A DNA stretch of 34,093 bases. Source: Gammaproteobacteria bacterium. Lineage in GTDB: Bacteria; Pseudomonadota; Gammaproteobacteria; Pseudomonadales; Azotimanducaceae. Positions within the stretch are counted from its first letter, which is position 1, and each line of letters starts with the position of its first letter. The notes under the pieces were generated by a model. It had not been told where the DNA came from and ran no database searches. It saw only the letters and a program-made list of their open reading frames with translations. The stretch spans positions 1-34,093 of the forward strand of contig JAPUGI010000202.1 of NCBI GenBank assembly GCA_027292925.1. Reading direction: 5' to 3'. The translations under genes were made by a program, and so were the position numbers. Below are positions 28,802 to 34,093 of this stretch, piece by piece.

Positions 28802-29013
28802 GTGTCGTGAAGAAACTCATTGGCAATGGCTTCGATCACCTCGTGTGGAATCACGCCATCTTCGGTATTGATGGTATCGGCAGCTTGTTGGGCGAGATTG
28901 GTGAGATTGAACAGGGTGACCTGGTCAATTTTCATTTCCTGGCCTTTTTCGACGACTAGGTAGGTCAGTAAGAAAGAGAGAGTTTCCTCCTTGGTAATCT
29001 TGGATTTTTGCAT
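28798..29013 (-). CDS. Small conserved-looking protein of unknown function (71 aa)
   Basis: ORF overlapping the HAD start by 4 nt (ATGA), consistent with translational coupling; not recognised as a known family. Confidence 0.55.
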   Translation of the reverse strand: MQKSKITKEETLSFLLTYLVVEKGQEMKIDQVTLFNLTNLAQQAADTINTEDGVIPHEVIEAIANEFLHDT

Positions 29014-29104
29014 CGTTGTGGAGCGATAATCTTCTTATTCAATGATAGAGCGTTATTGGTATCAACATTGGCGCTAATCGTCAATGTGAACTGCTGGAAA
29101 AATT

Positions 29105-29317
29105 AGGGAGCCTCTGATCAAGTCGGAATGCCGCACCAATTCAATATCTCTGGCTGAAGGCCCCTTCGGGCGCGGCCCGAAGCGCACTTCTGCGTGTTGT
29201 TGCAACCCTTGCTAAGGACTATGGCCATTAGCTGCGAGTTGTGCCTACAGTAGCACGCTTCAGGTCACGCAGAGACATTGAATTGGTGCGGCATTCCGAC
29301 TTGATCAGAGGCTCCCT
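29105..29317. mobile_element. MITE-like non-autonomous element
   Basis: Near-perfect terminal inverted repeats AGGGAGCCTCTGATCAAGTCGGAATGCCGCACCAATTCAAT...ATTGAATTGGTGCGGCATTCCGACTTGATCAGAGGCTCCCT; ~213 bp, no ORF; TA dinucleotides flank GGGAGCC...GGCTCCC. Confidence 0.88.
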
Positions 29318-29445
29318 AGAATTGGCCGTAAATTGATGCCCTTCCCGGTCTTTCATTGAGGGGGAACACTAATTTACTATGTGGTGGAGAAGTTTTCATA
29401 CACTGCAACCAAAATCCTTTCGGGGGTTTGCAACAGAGGATCTGC

Positions 29446-30387
29446 ATGATAGAAGTTACACACCTGCAAAAACGTTTCGGTCAACTCCTGGCTGTCGATG
29501 ATATTTCCTTCAAGATTGTGCCTGGTGAAATTCTTGGATTTCTCGGACCCAATGGAGCGGGTAAATCGACAACCATGAAGATGCTCACTGGATTCCTCGC
29601 ACCTACCATGGGCAAGGTCAGTATCTGGGGCTGTGATATTGAAACCGATAAGCTCTCCGCGCAAAAACAGATCGGGTATCTGCCCGAAGGCACACCCGCC
29701 TATGAGGAGATGACACCGCGTAGCTTCCTTGATTTTATTGCGGAAGTTCGTGGTTACAATAAGTCGGAGCGAGTTGAACGCATCGCATTTGTAACTGAAA
29801 TCATGGCGCTCGAGAGTGTGCTGGACCAACGAATAGAAACCTTATCAAAAGGGTTCAAACGGCGTGTTGGCCTGGCACAAGCTATTATTCATGATCCCAA
29901 AGTGCTTGTTCTCGATGAACCGACAGATGGCCTCGATCCTAACCAGAAGTACCAGGTTAGAGAAATGATTCGCGGATTGTCGAAAGATAAAATCGTGATT
30001 ATATCTACTCACATCCTGGAAGAAATCGCTGCTGTGTGCACCAGGGTGGCGATTATTTCGAATGGTAAAATAGTATCGGATTGCACACCGAGAGAACTTG
30101 AGGAAAAATCCCGCTATCACCAGGCCGTTACGTTAAAAGTAAAAGTACAGGAAGATTTATCAAAGTTTGCTGGCAGGCTCAATGACCTGGATGTAGTGAG
30201 AAGTGTGGAAAAAAATGAATGGGAATTGTTGGTGATACCGGAACATAAGGATGGAAGTCTTCTACCTGCGATAGCCAACCTGGTAAAGGAGGAAGATTGG
30301 CAGCTTGCCGAGCTGTTCCAGGAAAAAGGACGGTTGGATGAAGTTTTCCGTTCAATTACTGAGGGAGGTCCCCATGTTGGGAGTTAA
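29446..30387 (+). CDS. ABC transporter ATP-binding protein (GldA-like)
   Basis: Walker A GPNGAGKST, signature LSKGFKRRVGLAQA, Walker B VLVLDEPTDGLDPNQ. Start at MIEVTHLQKRFG (the ORF track begins at 29356). Confidence 0.92.
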   Translation: MIEVTHLQKRFGQLLAVDDISFKIVPGEILGFLGPNGAGKSTTMKMLTGFLAPTMGKVSIWGCDIETDKLSAQKQIGYLPEGTPAYEEMTPRSFLDFIAEVRGYNKSERVERIAFVTEIMALESVLDQRIETLSKGFKRRVGLAQAIIHDPKVLVLDEPTDGLDPNQKYQVREMIRGLSKDKIVIISTHILEEIAAVCTRVAIISNGKIVSDCTPRELEEKSRYHQAVTLKVKVQEDLSKFAGRLNDLDVVRSVEKNEWELLVIPEHKDGSLLPAIANLVKEEDWQLAELFQEKGRLDEVFRSITEGGPHVGS

Positions 30388-31108
30388 TACAGTGTTGAAG
30401 CGGGAATTTGCCAGTTACTTTGCGACACCTATAGCCTATGTATTTATTTTCATATTCCTGGTCTTATCCGGGGTGTTTACGTTTTACCTTGGTAACTTTT
30501 ATGAACGACAACAGGCAGATCTCACTCCCTTCTTTAGTTTCCATCCCTGGTTGTACCTTTTCCTCGTGCCTGCTGTCTCCATGAGGTTGTGGTCAGAGGA
30601 AAGGAAATCCGGGACAATTGAATTGTTAATGACTTTGCCACTTACAAAACTCGAGGTAATCGTAGGCAAGTTCCTGGCCGCGTGGTTTTTTACGGGAATA
30701 GCACTGTTGCTAACATTTCCCCTTTGGATAACCGTTAACTATTTAGGGGAGCCAGATAACGGGGTCATCCTTGCCAGCTATCTGGGCAGCTGGCTGATGG
30801 CGGGTGGCTTTCTTGCCATAGGTTCATGTGCATCGGCGCTAAGTAAAAGCCAGGTTATCGCTTTCATCCTTTGTGGTGTCGTGTGTCTGTTGTTCATATT
30901 GGCAGGATTTCCTTTAGTCCTGAATGCGTTTAACGACTGGGTCCCGGCCATCCTTGTGGATACCATCGCCAGTCTCAGTTTCCTAACACACTTCACTTCT
31001 GTTTCCAAAGGAGTGCTGTCATTGCGGGATATTCTGTACTTCTTTTCCATGATCGTTTTTTGGTTATTTACGACCGCGGTCGTTCTAGAGCTTAAACAGG
31101 CGAATTAG
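30374..31108 (+). CDS. ABC transporter permease (GldF/ABC-2 type)
   Basis: MLGVNTVLKREFASYFATPIAYVFIFIFLVLSGVFTFYL...SMRLWSEERKSGTIELLMTLPLT; ATG at 30374 with GAGGG upstream. Confidence 0.88.
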   Translation: MLGVNTVLKREFASYFATPIAYVFIFIFLVLSGVFTFYLGNFYERQQADLTPFFSFHPWLYLFLVPAVSMRLWSEERKSGTIELLMTLPLTKLEVIVGKFLAAWFFTGIALLLTFPLWITVNYLGEPDNGVILASYLGSWLMAGGFLAIGSCASALSKSQVIAFILCGVVCLLFILAGFPLVLNAFNDWVPAILVDTIASLSFLTHFTSVSKGVLSLRDILYFFSMIVFWLFTTAVVLELKQAN

Positions 31109-31111
31109 GAG

Positions 31112-32968
31112 ATGAATATGAGTAGAAAAATGTATTCGACTTCCGGTTTGGGTTTGTTAATCATTGCTTTCCTTTTGTTCACTCTGATGAACAATACGTT
31201 GTTCAGCAATCTTCGCCTGGACCTGACTGAAAATAGTTTGTTTACGCTGTCAGATGGAAGCAAGGAGATTGTGCAATCCATTGATGAGCCCATCAATTTG
31301 TACTTCTTTTTCTCCGATAAGGCGAGCCGGGATCTGACGGCCCTCAGGGCGTACGCGGTAAGGGTGCAGGAGTTGTTGCAGGAATATGCACTTGCAGGTG
31401 CGGGGAAAATTCAATTGAAAGTCATAGACCCGGAACCATTCTCCGAATCTGAAGACCAGGCTGCAGGATTTGGATTGCAGAGTGTGCCTGTTTCTACAGC
31501 AGGTGATGAGCTTTATTTTGGACTGGTTGGAACCAATGCTCTGGATGACGTGGCTATAATTCCTTTTTTCCAACCGGACAAGGAAGAATTTCTGGAATAC
31601 GAGATCAGTAGACTAATACAGGGACTAATTCTCCACAAAAAACCAGTGGTAGGGTTACTCACTTCCTTGCCGGTGCAGGGCGATGTGAACATGCGCACTT
31701 TCCAAACTTCTCCTGCCTGGTTCGTCATTCAACAACTTGAACAACTCTTTTCAATCGAGAAGATTGAAGATGATGCCACTGAACTATCAGACGAAATCGA
31801 TCTTCTACTTGTGATTCATCCTAAAAACCTATCGGATGCGCTTTTGTTTTCTATCGATCAGTTCATTATGACCGGAGGCAAGATGCTGGCCTTTGTTGAT
31901 CCGTTGGCAGAAACGGACCGACCGGCACAGGCTAATCCGATGATGCCTGCCCCGCCCACTGGACAGGCTTCAGACCTGAATAAACTCATGGAGCCTTGGG
32001 GGATTCAATTGCGGGACAATATGGTGCTTGGTGATTCGCAAACAGCCTTGTCTGTCGGCGGACCCGATGGAATGCCAGTACGCCATCTTGCAATCGTTGG
32101 CATGGGACCGGACAACTTTTCTTCTGACGATGTTGTAACGGCTGATTTGGAAAATATTAATTTTGCAACTGCAGGAATAATAGATATTAATGAAGAAAGT
32201 TCCGTTCAGGTTGATCCTTTAATTCAATCAAGCGAATACTCAATGCCATTGGATAGCTTGCAATTCCAGTTCCTCAGTAATCCGGAAGATTTACAGAAGA
32301 CATTTTCGCCAACCGGTGAGCGATATTTAGTCGCAGTCAGGCTGTCCGGCAAAGCCCGGTCAGCATTTCCGGATGGTATCAATGCCTATGATGGGGAGCT
32401 GGTTTCTGAGACGGAGGACTTGAATGTTATCCTGGTGGCTGATACCGATATCCTCTCTGATCGACTTTGGGTTCAGGTTCAGAACTTTTTTGGTCAGCAG
32501 ATTGCGACTCCCTGGGCCAACAATGGCGACCTCATCGTTAATGCGCTGGATAATCTTGGTGGCAGTTCAGCGCTTATCAGTATACGAAGCAGGGGCAGGT
32601 TTACCCGACCATTTGATGTGGTACAGAAACTGCGGAGAGAAGCGGAGACACGCTACCTGCAAAACGCCAATGATTTGCAGGCGCGCTTAGCGGAAACAGA
32701 GCGCAAACTAGGTGAATTGCAGTCAACAACCGGTAACGAAAACATTCTTAGCCTCAGTCCGGAACAAGAGACTGCAATTATGCAATTTCAAGACGAAAAA
32801 TTACGAATCCGAAAGCAGCTACGAGATGTTCGCCACCAGTTAAATAAGGACATTGATACCCTGGGATCTACTTTAAAGTTCCTGAACATTGCACTCGTGC
32901 CGTTGCTGCTTACGATGCTGTTGCTGGCCGTGAATTTTCTGCGTATGAGTCGAAGCAGGGAGGGCTGA
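31112..32968 (+). CDS. GldG family protein
   Basis: 618 aa: N-terminal TM, LRLDLTENSLFTLSDGSKEIVQSIDEPINLYFFFS, DPLAETDRP, C-terminal TM; follows the GldA/GldF-like genes. Confidence 0.88.
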   Translation: MNMSRKMYSTSGLGLLIIAFLLFTLMNNTLFSNLRLDLTENSLFTLSDGSKEIVQSIDEPINLYFFFSDKASRDLTALRAYAVRVQELLQEYALAGAGKIQLKVIDPEPFSESEDQAAGFGLQSVPVSTAGDELYFGLVGTNALDDVAIIPFFQPDKEEFLEYEISRLIQGLILHKKPVVGLLTSLPVQGDVNMRTFQTSPAWFVIQQLEQLFSIEKIEDDATELSDEIDLLLVIHPKNLSDALLFSIDQFIMTGGKMLAFVDPLAETDRPAQANPMMPAPPTGQASDLNKLMEPWGIQLRDNMVLGDSQTALSVGGPDGMPVRHLAIVGMGPDNFSSDDVVTADLENINFATAGIIDINEESSVQVDPLIQSSEYSMPLDSLQFQFLSNPEDLQKTFSPTGERYLVAVRLSGKARSAFPDGINAYDGELVSETEDLNVILVADTDILSDRLWVQVQNFFGQQIATPWANNGDLIVNALDNLGGSSALISIRSRGRFTRPFDVVQKLRREAETRYLQNANDLQARLAETERKLGELQSTTGNENILSLSPEQETAIMQFQDEKLRIRKQLRDVRHQLNKDIDTLGSTLKFLNIALVPLLLTMLLLAVNFLRMSRSREG

Positions 32969-32970
32969 AA

Positions 32971-34093
32971 ATGAATCAGAAGACTATCGTGCTGCTCGGC
33001 ATCGCAATCCTATCCATGGCGATATTGATCTGGGGTCAACGGGATGCTGGGTCAACGAATGAGAGCAAGTTGCTGCTCGCGTCACTTAAGGAAAACTTGA
33101 ATCACCTGGAAAAGGTCGAGATAAAAACTGCAACAGAATCAATTTCCTTGGTCAGGCTCGACAGTGGGTGGGGTGTTTCAGAGAAACATCTTTATTCCGC
33201 AGACTTATCCCAGTTGTCGGAATTGCTGGATGAGTTAAGCAAAGCGAAGCTAGTTGAGAAAAAAACTTCCAGGCCGGAAAACTTTGCAATTCTGGAAGTT
33301 CGTAATATCGACGTTAAGGGTAGCAAGGCGAGCCTTGTATCTGGTTATGCGAGTGACTATAGCTTCTCAGTCCTCATTGGAAAGTCAGCACAAGGTCGGG
33401 ATGGCCATTTCGTGAGAAGACCGGATGAGAGCCAGGTCTGGTTGACGGACAAATCGTTTGAACTTGGCGAATCGACACTGTCCTGGCTTGATCCGGTAAT
33501 TGTAAATATTGACTCTGAAAAGATCGTTAAAGTTGATCAATTTGATGCATCCGGAGTGGTCAAGATATCGGTCGAACGTATCGCGGATGAGGAAAATTTG
33601 GTGCTGCGAAACCTGCCTGAAGGTCGGCGTCTGCGATATCCGTCAGTGGCCAATACACTTGCGAGATCGCTTGTCAATGTGAGACTGATTGATGTAGCAC
33701 CTCACGCACCAGAGAAATGGCACTCATCGTCTCGTTCGGAATACAGCCTTGATGATGGTGGAAAAATTACAGTAAGAGCGGTTGAGCTTGCTGAAAAGAA
33801 ATGGCTCCATGTATCTTCACTAGAGTTAACGGAAATCGAAAATGTTGGACAGCTCGACAAATGGGATTTTCAAGTGGCAGATTATGTCTACGATGATTTC
33901 GTCAAAAATCTCGATGACCTGTTGGATAAAGAGCCCTCAGCTGTTCTTGATAAAGAGCCCTCAGCTGTTCTTAGTAAAGAGCCTTCAGCTGTTCTTGATA
34001 AAGAGCCTTCAGCTGTTCTTGATAAAGAGCCCTCAGCTGTTCTTAGTAAAGAGCCTTCAGCTGTTCTTGATAAAGAGCCTTCAGCTGTTCTTG
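32971..34093 (+). CDS. DUF4340 domain-containing protein (partial, runs off the window)
   Basis: ATG at 32971: MNQKTIVLLGIAILSMAILIWGQRDAGSTNESKLLLASLKENLNHLEKVEI...; DUF4340 typically follows GldG. Open to position 34093 with no stop, so absent from the supplied ORF track. Confidence 0.82.
   Translation, partial: MNQKTIVLLGIAILSMAILIWGQRDAGSTNESKLLLASLKENLNHLEKVEIKTATESISLVRLDSGWGVSEKHLYSADLSQLSELLDELSKAKLVEKKTSRPENFAILEVRNIDVKGSKASLVSGYASDYSFSVLIGKSAQGRDGHFVRRPDESQVWLTDKSFELGESTLSWLDPVIVNIDSEKIVKVDQFDASGVVKISVERIADEENLVLRNLPEGRRLRYPSVANTLARSLVNVRLIDVAPHAPEKWHSSSRSEYSLDDGGKITVRAVELAEKKWLHVSSLELTEIENVGQLDKWDFQVADYVYDDFVKNLDDLLDKEPSAVLDKEPSAVLSKEPSAVLDKEPSAVLDKEPSAVLSKEPSAVLDKEPSAVL
33925..34092 (+). 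repeat. In-frame 24 bp tandem repeat (>=7 units, DKEPSAVL/SKEPSAVL)
   Basis: Seven consecutive units GATAAAGAGCC[C/T]TCAGCTGTTCTT or AGTAAAGAGCCTTCAGCTGTTCTT. Units 2-4 (33949-34020) equal units 5-7 (34021-34092), giving a 72 bp higher-order period; continues past the window edge. Confidence 0.97.

Noticed and set aside
29377-29829. 150 aa minus-strand ORF
   Set aside because: Antisense to the ABC ATPase gene.
33925-34092. Possible CRISPR-like repeat array
   Set aside because: Units are contiguous 24 bp copies with no spacers, in frame with an upstream CDS; it is a coding tandem repeat.

Overview
The window looks like part of a bacterial (probably gammaproteobacterial) chromosome. About two thirds of it (~0.3-22 kb) is a mosaic surface-glycan locus on both strands. 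It holds a Wzz/GumC-like chain-length protein, a VpsP-like protein, a GT4 glycosyltransferase and an O-antigen ligase/polymerase. It also holds a CDP-glucose deoxysugar branch (RfbF, RfbG, RfbH) in which RfbH keeps the exact C-X57-C-X1-C-X7-C [2Fe-2S] spacing and the active-site His of E1 dehydrases. Around these are a TPP-dependent acetolactate-synthase-like enzyme, an extended SDR, a NeuB-like synthase, three methyltransferases (two FkbM) and a scattered GtrA/GtrB/large-membrane-transferase set. My main hypothesis is that this locus makes and delivers a branched-chain 3,6-dideoxy sugar, possibly yersiniose-like. The rest of the window contains a DUF2723 transferase, a Tat-targeted class V aminotransferase, a TPR protein, a PHA-granule region (two phasins, PhaR, candidate PhaR operators, DUF6489, SDR, a truncated WS/DGAT stub), a HAD hydrolase, a ~213 bp MITE with ~42 bp terminal inverted repeats, and a GldA/GldF/GldG/DUF4340 ABC operon. 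The DUF4340 ORF runs into an in-frame 24 bp (DKEPSAVL/SKEPSAVL) tandem repeat, with a 72 bp higher-order period, at the window edge. Two decayed fragments of a sugar-epimerase C-terminus flank the O-antigen ligase gene. All family calls are from reading the translations; no searches were run.
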